The notes under the pieces: generated by a model
Seen by the model: the letters and a program-made list of their open reading frames with translations, nothing else
Told to the model about the DNA's origin: nothing
Database searches by the model: none
Made by a program: the position numbers and the translations under genes
Shown here: positions 41,948 to 52,304 of the stretch, piece after piece
Layout: each line of letters starts with the position of its first letter
Numbering within the stretch: the stretch's first letter is position 1
Origin: Endomicrobium sp.
Lineage (GTDB): Bacteria > Elusimicrobiota > Endomicrobiia > Endomicrobiales > Endomicrobiaceae
Reading direction: 5' to 3'
DNA length: 64,000 nucleotides
Assembly: GCA_031266535.1 (NCBI GenBank)
Contig: JAISAS010000004.1
Location: forward strand, 130,531-194,530

Positions 41948-44065
41948 TTATCGTAAAACAGAAAAATCTATAAATTCTGCAAATATATTTTTTATATACT
42001 TTAAAATTAAAATTCTATTTAATCTTATTGTTCTATCTTCAACCATAATCATAATTTTTTCAAAAAAATTATTAATTAATGGTTTTATTTCTAATATTTT
42101 ATTAAAGATATCTTCGTATACATTTTTTGATATACAATGTTCAACTTCTCTTTTTATTCTCTTAGAAACAATGTAGAGATTTTTTTCAATTTCTTCAACA
42201 AGTAATTTTTCATTTACATACTGGATATTTATATTGTGATAAATATCGCTATTTTGTTTTTTTACATAATTTATAATATTATCTATCCTTTTAAACATTG
42301 AAATAATAGATAAAAAATCATCTTTTATGGAAATATCTTTCAATACACAAAGTTTTATTTGTAAAACACCTATAAATTTAAATCCTTTGCATCTCGACAC
42401 ATTTGTTACGGCCTCTATTTCTTTAGAACTATAGCCTTCCATCTCAAAAATATTTTCTATTCGTTGCCATAAAAAATTTATAAGATTTTTATAAGCATTT
42501 TCTAACTTAGAACTGTTTTTTATATTATTTGGTAGAAAACTAAAAATCTCTTTTATTATATGTTCTAAATCTTGATTAGGCAGCTTTTCTTTTACCATTC
42601 TAACGAATCCAGTGGCGATTCTTTTTAATCCATATGGATCTGTAGAACCTGAAGGTTCAAACCCTATTGAAAAAGTTGCTACTAAAGTATCTATTTTATC
42701 AGCTAAAGAAATTAAAAATGCTACTTTATTTGAAGGAAGTTTACCAAACGCACTCAATGGCCAATAATGTTGTTCTATCGATAAAGCAATATCTTCACTT
42801 TCATTTAATTTAAATGCATAAATTCTCCCCATAACCCCTTGAAGTTCAGGATACTCAAAAACAACATCACTGGCTAAATCTACTTTTGATAACATTATTG
42901 CTCTTTCAAGTATTTCATCATCTATTTTCATATTAAATTTTTTATTAAAAAGCATAGCTATTCGTTTAACACGCTCAATTTTTTCATAAATTGTTCCAAG
43001 TTTATCATAAAAAATAATTTTCTTTAATTTATTTATATTTGAATGGAATCCCTTATGTAAATCATTATTATAAAAAAACATAGCATCAGCAAGCCGTAAA
43101 GAAATAACATTTTCATATCTTTCTTTTACAATTTTCTGATATTGTGATATTCCATTTTTAATACTTATAAAATAATTTAAAATTTCATTTTTTTTATTGT
43201 GTAATAAAAAACATTTATGATTTTTTTTCATACATACAGTAAGTATTTCTGAAGGTAGAGTCAGATATTTATTATCAAAATTACAAAGTATAGCTGATGG
43301 ATATTCAACAAGATAAGTTATATCATCAATTAAACCTTCATCAACAATTACACTTCCAATATTCTTGGATACAGATTTCATTGATTGCTTTATCGCCTCA
43401 CGTCTTTCATATTGATTCACAATAACATAATTATTTTTCATTATTAAAAGATAATTTTCAGGATAATCTATTTTTATTCTATTTTTGTTATATACATGAA
43501 GTCCTGATGTAAAATTTGAAGAAATCACACCTGCAATTTTAAATTTAACTACCTTTTTACCATAAAGTGCAACTATATTTCTTATAGGTCGCGCAAACTT
43601 GAATCTAGTTTCTTCCCAAAACATAGTCTTGGGGAATAATATATTTTTTATTATATTATAAAATATTTCTGCTAGTAATTTTTCAGTCTTTTCTCCTTTA
43701 ATTTTTTTTATAAAGCAAAAATATTCTCCTTTTTTAGTCATTTTTACTGTGAGATCTTTTAACTTTATATTATGTTTTAATGTAAAACCTTTTATCGCTT
43801 TTAGATGATTTTTTTGTTCATTTCTTGCTACCTTGAATGGAGGACCTAAAAACTCCTCTGTTATGTCGTTACTTCTTTCTATAAGGTCGCTTACCAGAAG
43901 AACAAGCCTCACAGGGGTAGCATAAGTTCTTAATGAATTATATTTTAACCCAAAAGTTAAAAAAACATCTGTAGTAAATTTTTCTATTTGCTTTAGCGCA
44001 GGTTCAATATACGAGGTAGGTAATTCTTCAGTCCCTATCTCAAGTAAAGCATTCTTTGTGATCAT
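41948..44065 (-). CDS. glyS: Glycyl-tRNA synthetase beta subunit
   Basis: [40 protein letters not shown]. Confidence 0.94.
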   Translation of the reverse strand: MITKNALLEIGTEELPTSYIEPALKQIEKFTTDVFLTFGLKYNSLRTYATPVRLVLLVSDLIERSNDITEEFLGPPFKVARNEQKNHLKAIKGFTLKHNIKLKDLTVKMTKKGEYFCFIKKIKGEKTEKLLAEIFYNIIKNILFPKTMFWEETRFKFARPIRNIVALYGKKVVKFKIAGVISSNFTSGLHVYNKNRIKIDYPENYLLIMKNNYVIVNQYERREAIKQSMKSVSKNIGSVIVDEGLIDDITYLVEYPSAILCNFDNKYLTLPSEILTVCMKKNHKCFLLHNKKNEILNYFISIKNGISQYQKIVKERYENVISLRLADAMFFYNNDLHKGFHSNINKLKKIIFYDKLGTIYEKIERVKRIAMLFNKKFNMKIDDEILERAIMLSKVDLASDVVFEYPELQGVMGRIYAFKLNESEDIALSIEQHYWPLSAFGKLPSNKVAFLISLADKIDTLVATFSIGFEPSGSTDPYGLKRIATGFVRMVKEKLPNQDLEHIIKEIFSFLPNNIKNSSKLENAYKNLINFLWQRIENIFEMEGYSSKEIEAVTNVSRCKGFKFIGVLQIKLCVLKDISIKDDFLSIISMFKRIDNIINYVKKQNSDIYHNINIQYVNEKLLVEEIEKNLYIVSKRIKREVEHCISKNVYEDIFNKILEIKPLINNFFEKIMIMVEDRTIRLNRILILKYIKNIFAEFIDFSVLR

Positions 44066-44913
44066 TTTATAAATCCTATAATTTTCAAATATTCTTCAGC
44101 CACAGCTTTAGCAAGAGTACGAACTCTTAAAATATAATCAACTCTTTCAGAAACTGATACGGCACCTCTTGCATCAAGAATATTAAATAAATGAGAACAC
44201 TTTATTACAGCATCATAGGCAGGAATTGGAAGTTTTTCTTTTGTAAGTCTATTTGCTTCCTTTTCCCAATCATTAAAATGGCTTCTTAACATATCTATAT
44301 TTGCTTTTTCAAAGTTATAAAAAGACCATTGTTTTTCAGATTCAAAATATATATCTCCATATGTCGTATTATTACCCCATAATAAATCATAAACATTATT
44401 TTTTTTCTGAATATACATTGCAAGCCTCTCAATTCCATATGTAATTTCAACTGAAATTGGACTTAAACTTATACAACCCATATGTTGAAAATATGTAAAT
44501 TGTGTTGTCTCCATACCATCAATCCAAACCTCCCATCCAAGACCCCATGCACCTAATGTCGGAGATTCCCAATCATCTTCGATGAATTTCATGTCATGTT
44601 TTTTAGAATTAAATCCAACAAATTTCAAACTGTCTAAATAAACTTGCTGTATATTATTAGGTACAGGTTTCATAATAACTTGAAATTGATAGTAACACTG
44701 TAATCTATTAGAATTAGCTCCATAACGTCCATCAGTAGGTCTTCTTGAAAGTTCAACATAAGCAACATTCCACGGAATAGGCCCCAAAGAACGTAAAAAA
44801 GTTGCAGGATTAAATGTTCCAGCACCCTTCTCTAAATCATATGATTGCAATATAAGACACCCTTTTTTTGACCAAAATTTATACAACATCATAATAATTT
44901 CTTGAAAATTCAT
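44062..44913 (-). CDS. glyQ: Glycyl-tRNA synthetase alpha subunit
   Basis: [51 protein letters not shown]. Confidence 0.97.
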   Translation of the reverse strand: MNFQEIIMMLYKFWSKKGCLILQSYDLEKGAGTFNPATFLRSLGPIPWNVAYVELSRRPTDGRYGANSNRLQCYYQFQVIMKPVPNNIQQVYLDSLKFVGFNSKKHDMKFIEDDWESPTLGAWGLGWEVWIDGMETTQFTYFQHMGCISLSPISVEITYGIERLAMYIQKKNNVYDLLWGNNTTYGDIYFESEKQWSFYNFEKANIDMLRSHFNDWEKEANRLTKEKLPIPAYDAVIKCSHLFNILDARGAVSVSERVDYILRVRTLAKAVAEEYLKIIGFIK

Positions 44914-45047
44914 ATAATTTCCTATTTTTTATATTATTTTAATAAATCAATTACTACAATTATATTAATTAATCAAAGTTATGTTTAATATTATAAAAAC
45001 TATATTACCTTATTTAAATATAATAAATAAATTTCAAAAATATATAT

Positions 45048-45734
45048 TTACCTACGAACTTTTGGATGACGAACATTTTTCCCATGAACCATAAAAATAA
45101 CATCTTCACTAATATTTGTTGCATGATCTCCAAGTCTTTCTATGCTTTTTACAATAAACATCAAATCTACAGCTTCCTGAATAATTTTAACATTTAATGC
45201 TTTAATCATTAAATTTTTAAGATTATTGAAAACTCTATTCCTTAAATTGTCAACTTTATTATCTTTTATAAGAACCGACAATGCAAGTTCAGAATCATTT
45301 GTATTAAAAGCTTTGATACAGTCCATTATCATATCTTGTACAATCTCAATCATTTCAGGTATGTCTGTAAGAGGCTTAAATTTAGTATTTTTTGTTAAAC
45401 ATACAGCTTTTTCACTTATATTTACAGCTTCATCCCCCATTCGCTCTAAATCACTATTAATACGCATTGCTGAAGTTATAAATCTCAAATCAACTCCAAC
45501 GGGCTGGTTTAAAGCTATAAGCTTTAAGCACTTATCATCGATAACTAATTCTTGAATATTAACTTTTTTTTCAAGACATAATACGACACCAGACTGTTTT
45601 AAATCTTTATCTACAAGTTCTTTCATCACAACTTTTATCATCTCCTGCACAAGACCTGCCATACTGATAAGGCAATCTTGTAAATCATTTATTTCTGAAT
45701 CAAAATGACGCATATATCCTCTTTTATTTTTCAA
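45048..45734 (-). CDS. phoU: Phosphate transport accessory protein PhoU
   Basis: Two PhoU repeats (DLRFITSAMRINSDLERMGDEAVNIS; IVKSIERLGDHATNISEDVIFMV); end of the pst cluster. Confidence 0.95.
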   Translation of the reverse strand: MKNKRGYMRHFDSEINDLQDCLISMAGLVQEMIKVVMKELVDKDLKQSGVVLCLEKKVNIQELVIDDKCLKLIALNQPVGVDLRFITSAMRINSDLERMGDEAVNISEKAVCLTKNTKFKPLTDIPEMIEIVQDMIMDCIKAFNTNDSELALSVLIKDNKVDNLRNRVFNNLKNLMIKALNVKIIQEAVDLMFIVKSIERLGDHATNISEDVIFMVHGKNVRHPKVRR

Positions 45735-45808
45735 ATTTTATTACAAAATTTAAAAGTACACATTTTATCAATTTCAGCTATAAAATATTTTAAGCTAAAT
45801 ATTCTCTT

Positions 45809-46588
45809 CTATCCAAATCTACCACTAACATAATCTTCCGTTTCATTCATAGACGGATTAGTAAATATTTTTTCAGTTTTATCGAATTCTATGAGCTCTC
45901 CAAGAAGCATAAACGCCGTATTATGTGAAACTCTTGCCGCTTGTTGCATATTATGTGTTACTATTACGATAGTATATTGATCACTTAAATAAATTATTAA
46001 TTCTTCAATTTTTTGTGTTGCAATAGGATCAAGTGAAGAACATGGTTCATCAAGAAGAATTATATTTGAAGCTACTGCAACGACTCTTGCTATACAAAGT
46101 CTCTGTTGTTGTTCCAAGGTTAAACTTAGTGCTGACTTATGTAATTTATCTTTAACATGATCCCATAATGAAACAGATTTTAAACTTTTTTCGACAACTT
46201 CATTAATAGCATTTTTTTTTGAATGTATTCTATTAATCTTTAATCCAAAAGCAACATTTTCATAAATCGAAATTGGAAAAAGATTTGGTCTTTGAAAAAC
46301 CATTCCAACATTTTTTCTTAAAATCCTAACATCAATTCCAATATCATAAATATTTTTACCAAAAATATTAATTTCTCCACTGACATGTACACCTTCTATT
46401 GTATCATTCATTCTATTTATTGATCTCAAAAGACTAGATTTGCCACAACCAGATGGACCTATTATAGCTGTAATCTTTCTTTCTAAAATATTAACATTAA
46501 TATTTTTAAGTACATGAAGACTTGTATAATATAAATTAAAATTTCTTATTTCTATTTTTGACATTTCATATCTCCAAAAATAAATCAA
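45809..46588 (-). CDS. pstB: Phosphate ABC transporter ATPase PstB, copy 1 (degenerate signature motif)
   Basis: Walker [11 protein letters not shown]-loop MVFQRPN, Walker B ILLDEP, H-loop VTHN; ABC signature reads LTLEQ instead of LSGGQ. True start is probably the internal MSKIEIRN. Confidence 0.93.
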   Translation of the reverse strand: MIYFWRYEMSKIEIRNFNLYYTSLHVLKNINVNILERKITAIIGPSGCGKSSLLRSINRMNDTIEGVHVSGEINIFGKNIYDIGIDVRILRKNVGMVFQRPNLFPISIYENVAFGLKINRIHSKKNAINEVVEKSLKSVSLWDHVKDKLHKSALSLTLEQQQRLCIARVVAVASNIILLDEPCSSLDPIATQKIEELIIYLSDQYTIVIVTHNMQQAARVSHNTAFMLLGELIEFDKTEKIFTNPSMNETEDYVSGRFG

Positions 46589-46607
46589 ACATTATAAACA
46601 CTTCATT

Positions 46608-47360
46608 TTATCCAAATCTCCCAGTTATGTAATCTTCCGTTTGTTTTTTTTTAGGAGACACAAACAATTCATCAGTTTTATTAATTTCCACAAGTTTACC
46701 CATTAAAAAAAATGCCGTTTTATCACTAACACGAGATGCTTGTTTTACATTATTTGTAACAAGAACTATAGTATATTTTCGCTTAAGTTCAATCATAGAT
46801 TCTTCAACTTTTGCTGTAGATATCGGGTCAAGTCCAGAACAAGGTTCATCAAACAAAATAATTTCTGGATTAACAGCAAGAATTCTTGCTATACAAAGTC
46901 TCTGTTGTTGTCCTCCAGATATCTTCATAGCAGATGAATTCAATCTATCTTTAACTTCATCCCATAATGAAGCATCTCTTAAAGCCTGTTCTACTATAAT
47001 ATTTTGCTCTGATTTACTTAAAATAATATTTAAACACTTTGGAGCATATATGATATTTTCATATATACTCATAGGTAAAGGTATAGGCATTGCAAAAAGC
47101 ATACCAACTCTTTTCCTCAGATTTTCCATATTCATACAAAAAATACTATAACCGTCAAGATAAACTTCGCCTTTACGTAAATAATTTACGTTAAAATCAT
47201 TCATTCTATTCAAGGTTCTTAAAAACGTTGTTTTACCACTGTTTGCCGGACCCATAATACTCAAAATTTTATTTTGTTCAATGTTAATATCTAACGATTC
47301 TAGTACACATTTTTTATTATAATAACAACTTAAATTTTTAACTTTAATTTTATCTACCAT
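46608..47360 (-). CDS. pstB: Phosphate ABC transporter ATPase PstB, copy 2 (Q-loop Gln and H-loop His lost)
   Basis: Walker A GPANSGKTT, signature ISGGQQQR, Walker B ILFDEP; Q-loop reads MLFAMPI and switch region reads VTNNVKQA. Confidence 0.92.
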   Translation of the reverse strand: MVDKIKVKNLSCYYNKKCVLESLDINIEQNKILSIMGPANSGKTTFLRTLNRMNDFNVNYLRKGEVYLDGYSIFCMNMENLRKRVGMLFAMPIPLPMSIYENIIYAPKCLNIILSKSEQNIIVEQALRDASLWDEVKDRLNSSAMKISGGQQQRLCIARILAVNPEIILFDEPCSGLDPISTAKVEESMIELKRKYTIVLVTNNVKQASRVSDKTAFFLMGKLVEINKTDELFVSPKKKQTEDYITGRFG

Positions 47361-48211
47361 TTTCTATTTTTCCTAAAGTATATCCTTGCAATAATCGCAA
47401 TAAAATTCATACTCAAAACTATTATTAAAAGTGCAAGTGCTGTAGCAAATATTCTATTTTCTTCCATATTAGGTATCTGCGTAGCTGTAATATACAAATG
47501 ATACGGTAAAATCATTACCTGATCACGTATAGAATGCGGTAAGTGTGGAGTATAAAAAGCCACAGCCGTAAATAATAAAGGCGCAGTTTCACCAGCTATT
47601 CTTGCAGTACTAAGCACAGCTCCCGTTAAAATACCAGGGATAGCATTTGGAAGAACTATATGTACTATTGTCTTCCAACGACTTACTCCAAGAGATAAAC
47701 TTGCCTCTCTAAATGAGAGAGGCACACTATTCAAAGCACCATAAGCAGTAGTTATAACTACTGGTAATTCCATCATAGATAAAGTTAAAGCCCCTGCTAT
47801 AATGGAAACACCTAACTTTAAATATATAACAAAAATACCTAATCCAAATAATCCATAAACGATCGATGGAACCCCAGCTAAATTAATAATCGCAAGCTTA
47901 ATTATTTTTGTAAATAAATTATTTTTAGAATATTCGTTTAAATATATAGCAGCGCCTACACCAATTGGAAGAACAAAAAAAATAGAAATTATAACTAATA
48001 AAAAAGTTCCAATAATAGCAGGGAGAATTCCTCCCTTTAGCATTCCACTAGTAGGCATCGAAGTTAAAAACTTCAAAGTAAAAAAAACAGACCAGCCTTT
48101 CGCTATTATTATGGAAATTATTAAAACACCTGGGATAATAGCTAAAATAGTTGCTAAAAATAAAAATAAATATGAAAGTTTTTGCGATAATTTAGGACTT
48201 AATTTTATCAT
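47354..48211 (-). CDS. pstA: Phosphate ABC transporter permease PstA
   Basis: GGILPAIIGTFLLV, AALYLNEY-like, EASLSLGVSRWKTIVHIVLPNAIPGILTG; position in pst cluster. Confidence 0.95.
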   Translation of the reverse strand: MIKLSPKLSQKLSYLFLFLATILAIIPGVLIISIIIAKGWSVFFTLKFLTSMPTSGMLKGGILPAIIGTFLLVIISIFFVLPIGVGAAIYLNEYSKNNLFTKIIKLAIINLAGVPSIVYGLFGLGIFVIYLKLGVSIIAGALTLSMMELPVVITTAYGALNSVPLSFREASLSLGVSRWKTIVHIVLPNAIPGILTGAVLSTARIAGETAPLLFTAVAFYTPHLPHSIRDQVMILPYHLYITATQIPNMEENRIFATALALLIIVLSMNFIAIIARIYFRKNRKW

Positions 48212-49072
48212 TTATTTTTTTCTAAGAAATAAATCTGCTATAAAATTTACAATGAATGTTATCACAAAAAGTACAAGCCCTATAGCAAATAATGCCTTAT
48301 AATGTGCACTATCCCTAACTACTTCACCCATTTCACTAGCTATCGTCGCAGTCATAGTTCTTACAGGATCAAAAATAGAATCAGGTATATTAGCTGAATT
48401 TCCAGTTATCATCATAACAGCCATAGTTTCACCAACTAATCTTCCTATACCAAGCATTACAGCAGCTATTATTCCTGGCCTTGCCTCCTTTAATACGATT
48501 CTTCTCACAGTCTGCCATTTTGTTGCTCCCAAAGCAAATGCACCTTCTTTGTACTCCCAAGGCACAGAATGTATTGCATCCTCAGATATTGTTATTATAG
48601 TTGGCATAATCATACATGCAAGCATTATCGATCCTGTAAAAGCTGTAAGTCCAGTGGGAATATTAAAAAAAAACTTAACAAAAGGAACAACAGTACGTAT
48701 TCCTATAAAACCTATTACAACACTTGGAATCGCAGCCATAAGTTCTACTAAAGATTTTAAAATATTACGTACACCCTTTGGAGCAATTTCAGAAATATAA
48801 AGTGCTGACATAACGGCAATAGGAACCGCTACTACACAAGCTCCAAACGTAACCAAAAAAGATCCAATAATTGTAGGTAAAATACCAAATAACGGTTTAT
48901 TTGAATTTGGATACCAGTTCTTTCCAATAAGAAATTTTATAAAATTGTAATCCCAAAAAAAACTAATTGCTTCTTTGAACAAAAAAATAAAAATAGAAAT
49001 AACAAAAATAATCGATAACATTCCACACATAAAAATTGCTGTCTCAATAATAACATCCTTATTTTTTTTCAT
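48212..49072 (-). CDS. pstC: Phosphate ABC transporter permease PstC
   Basis: FGILPTIIGSFLVT, EGAFALGATKWQTVRRIVLKEARPGI, GRLVGETMAVMMITGN. Confidence 0.95.
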   Translation of the reverse strand: MKKNKDVIIETAIFMCGMLSIIFVISIFIFLFKEAISFFWDYNFIKFLIGKNWYPNSNKPLFGILPTIIGSFLVTFGACVVAVPIAVMSALYISEIAPKGVRNILKSLVELMAAIPSVVIGFIGIRTVVPFVKFFFNIPTGLTAFTGSIMLACMIMPTIITISEDAIHSVPWEYKEGAFALGATKWQTVRRIVLKEARPGIIAAVMLGIGRLVGETMAVMMITGNSANIPDSIFDPVRTMTATIASEMGEVVRDSAHYKALFAIGLVLFVITFIVNFIADLFLRKK

Positions 49073-49085
49073 TCATCTACCATAA

Positions 49086-49976
49086 CTATTTAACTTTATT
49101 TTTTACCTTGCACTTTAATGGGACAAAATCAGTCTCTAAAATTATTTTTTGTCCATGATCAGACAAAACAAAATTTATAAATGTTTTTATAATATCTTTT
49201 TGCTTTGTATTTGTGTACAAATACAAAGGTCTTAAAATTGAATATGTACCATTTAATATATTTTCAAGCGTTGGATAAATATATTCACTATCTATATCCA
49301 CTGCGATTGAAAGAGCTTTCACTCCACTGTTTATGAAACCAATACCTACATATCCCAAAGCATTAGGATTTCGAAAAACCTCATCATATATAGTTTGCGA
49401 AGATGGCATCATAAGAGATTTAACAGAAAATTCTTCTATAGCATTTTTATTATTATCTCTCAAAACTCGTTCCTTAAAAAATATATGAGTTCCAGAATTA
49501 CTTTCTCTAGAAAGAATAACTATTTTTCTGTCTTCCCCCCCAACTTCTTTCCAATTTGTAATTCTTGCCATAAAAATATCTTTTAATTGATTTAATGTTA
49601 ATTTATCAACAGGATTGTTTTTATTTACAAGTACTGCAAGTCCATCAAGACCAATTTTAAACTCAGCTATTTTTATATTTTTTTTTTCGGCCAAAATCTT
49701 TTCTCTTTTTTCTATCGAACGAGAAGACATTGCAATATCGCATGTAGCATTTATCAAAGATGCAAGGCCAGCTCCAGAACCTCCTCCAGTAATACTTACA
49801 TTAGCTTTAAGTTTTGAATTTTTCTCTACTAAAGCTTGAATAAGATTTAACATAGTATCTGATCCTTTTATTTGTACAGATATACACTTATGATTATCGT
49901 GCCTCGTTTGCATATACAAACAAAAAAACACAAATATTAATAACAAAAAAAACTTTAAATATCTCATTATTCCCAC
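49086..49976 (-). CDS. pstS: Phosphate-binding protein PstS
   Basis: N-terminal hydrophobic segment, IKGSDTMLNLIQAL, GGGSGAGLASLINATCDIAMSSR, SRESNSGTHIFF. Confidence 0.93.
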   Translation of the reverse strand: MGIMRYLKFFLLLIFVFFCLYMQTRHDNHKCISVQIKGSDTMLNLIQALVEKNSKLKANVSITGGGSGAGLASLINATCDIAMSSRSIEKREKILAEKKNIKIAEFKIGLDGLAVLVNKNNPVDKLTLNQLKDIFMARITNWKEVGGEDRKIVILSRESNSGTHIFFKERVLRDNNKNAIEEFSVKSLMMPSSQTIYDEVFRNPNALGYVGIGFINSGVKALSIAVDIDSEYIYPTLENILNGTYSILRPLYLYTNTKQKDIIKTFINFVLSDHGQKIILETDFVPLKCKVKNKVK

Positions 49977-51496
49977 TCTATAGTTGATGGTGGTTTATTA
50001 GAAATATCATAAACTACTCTATTAACACCTTTAATTTCATTTATAATACGAGATGACATTTTATTTAAAATCTCATACGGTAGTTTCACCCAATTCGCTG
50101 TCATTGCATCTTCAGAATTTACGATTCTTATTACAATTACATGTTCGTAAGTTCTAGCATCACCCATAACACCTACGGTCTTAATAGGAAGTATTATGGC
50201 AAAAGATTGCCATACTTTTTCATAAAAATCTGCATTTCTTATTTCTTCAGTAATTATACTGTCCGCTTTCTTTAAAATATTCAATTTTATTTTTGTTACT
50301 TCACCCAAAATCCTAATTGCAAATCCTGGACCTGGAAAAGGTTGTCTATTTATAATTTCTGCGGAAAGCCCTAACTCTTTTCCCAAAATTCTAACTTCAT
50401 CTTTAAACAAAAATTTCAAAGGTTCAATAAGTTTTATTCTCATCCTTTTTGGGAGTCCACCAACATTATGATGACTTTTAATTGGAACTTTTGACCCTTT
50501 TATGCAAATACTTTCTATAACATCAGAATATATTGTTCCTTGCAAAAGAAAATTAATTTTTTTTAATTTTTTTATTTCCTTGTTGAAAATCTCTATAAAA
50601 ATACTACCAATGATTTTTCTTTTACATTCTGGATCTACTATTCCTCTCAATTTTGAAAAAAAAATTTTTTTTGCATTTACTATTATTAGATTCCTACCAA
50701 ACATCCTTCTAAATATTTTAAGTACTCTTTCTGTTTCTCCTAACCTTTGTAGTCCATGATCAACATAAACACAAAAAAGATGTTTACCTATTGCTTTATT
50801 AAGCATTGCTGCTGCAACAGAAGAATCTACACCGCCTGATAAAGCACACAAAACATTATTTTTTCCTACTTGCTTGCGAATTTTTTTAATTTCATCTATG
50901 ATATAAGACTTCACAGTCCAGTCACGATTTGAATTACAAATTTTAAATATAAAATTTTGCAAAATTTTTTTTCCATTGATAGAATGTTTTACTTCAGGAT
51001 GAAATTGAACACCATATATCTTTTTCATTGTATTTTCTATTGCAGCACAAGGAGAATTATTCGTGCTTGCAATTACTTTAAATCCCTTTGGAATTTCTGA
51101 AATTTTATCATTATGACTCATCCATAAAATTTCATTTGAATGAAGACCATCAAATAAATAATTACTATTTTTAATATTAACATTCGCAACGCCAAATTCT
51201 CTACATTTTGATAGATCAACTTTACCACCAAAATATTTCGCTATAAGCTGCATACCATAACATACTCCCAAAATAGGAATACCAAGATTCCATATTCTAG
51301 AATCAGGCCACATAGCATTTTTTAAATATACACTATTATAACCACCAGAAAGAATCAATCCTTTTAAATTCTCAAATTTTGTAAAACACTCGATATGTTT
51401 ATTACCTAAATATACCTCACAATATACATTCTCTTCTCTTATGCATCTTGCAATTAATTGAGTATACTGTGAACCAAAATCTAATATTAAAATCAT
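49967..51496 (-). CDS. guaA: GMP synthase (glutamine-hydrolysing)
   Basis: GVCYGMQLIAKYFGG, ALSGGVDSSVAAAMLNKAIG, RQPFPGPGFAIRILGE, PPSTIEWE end. Confidence 0.98.
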   Translation of the reverse strand: MILILDFGSQYTQLIARCIREENVYCEVYLGNKHIECFTKFENLKGLILSGGYNSVYLKNAMWPDSRIWNLGIPILGVCYGMQLIAKYFGGKVDLSKCREFGVANVNIKNSNYLFDGLHSNEILWMSHNDKISEIPKGFKVIASTNNSPCAAIENTMKKIYGVQFHPEVKHSINGKKILQNFIFKICNSNRDWTVKSYIIDEIKKIRKQVGKNNVLCALSGGVDSSVAAAMLNKAIGKHLFCVYVDHGLQRLGETERVLKIFRRMFGRNLIIVNAKKIFFSKLRGIVDPECKRKIIGSIFIEIFNKEIKKLKKINFLLQGTIYSDVIESICIKGSKVPIKSHHNVGGLPKRMRIKLIEPLKFLFKDEVRILGKELGLSAEIINRQPFPGPGFAIRILGEVTKIKLNILKKADSIITEEIRNADFYEKVWQSFAIILPIKTVGVMGDARTYEHVIVIRIVNSEDAMTANWVKLPYEILNKMSSRIINEIKGVNRVVYDISNKPPSTIEWE

Positions 51497-51651
51497 TTTT
51501 CCCCTTGCTGATATTTTTCAAAATAATGTTGTAATAAGAAAATAATATTGTGTATTTCTTAAAAATCAAAAAACAAACCCTACACAGTAAATCTAATAAT
51601 ATTTATAATATATAACAAATCCTATTATTTTATTATTTATATTTTTTAATA

Positions 51652-52266
51652 CTAAATTTTTGCTAAAACTATGTCTTTTTGCGATTGATATTTTCCCTTT
51701 CTATCTAAATAAGAAACCTTACAAACTTCATCAGATTTTAGAAACATAACTTGAGCTATCCCTTCATTTACATAAACTTTAACCGGGACTGATGCCGTAT
51801 TTACTATCGAAAGTGTTACGTACCCTTCCCACTCTGGTTCAAACGGCGTAACATTTACAAGAATACCACATCTGGCATAAGTTGATTTTCCAAATGCGAT
51901 TGTTATAACATTTCTTGGAATTTTAAAATATTCTACAGTTCTACCTAAAACCAAAGAATATGGTAATACTTTTATATAATCTTTTACTATAACAGATTTA
52001 AATAATATCTCATGCGATTTTTTAGGATCAATTATTTTTGTTTTTTTGTTATCCATGACCATAAATTCTGATGAAAGCTTCACATCATATCCATATGAAG
52101 ACACTCCAAAAGAAATTACTTTTTGTATGCACTGATTACCTACTTGATTCACATTATTAATATCATAACAAGGTTTTTTTATTTTATTTATATGTATAGG
52201 TTCAAATGGGTTAATCATATCATACTCAAACACCATTTTTTTTATCCATTCATCATTTTTTATCAT
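51652..52266 (-). CDS. dcd: dCTP deaminase
   Basis: [43 protein letters not shown]. Confidence 0.93.
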   Translation of the reverse strand: MIKNDEWIKKMVFEYDMINPFEPIHINKIKKPCYDINNVNQVGNQCIQKVISFGVSSYGYDVKLSSEFMVMDNKKTKIIDPKKSHEILFKSVIVKDYIKVLPYSLVLGRTVEYFKIPRNVITIAFGKSTYARCGILVNVTPFEPEWEGYVTLSIVNTASVPVKVYVNEGIAQVMFLKSDEVCKVSYLDRKGKYQSQKDIVLAKI

Positions 52267-52304
52267 TTTTATATTTATTAATTTATATTGTTATGTTTTT
52301 ATGT

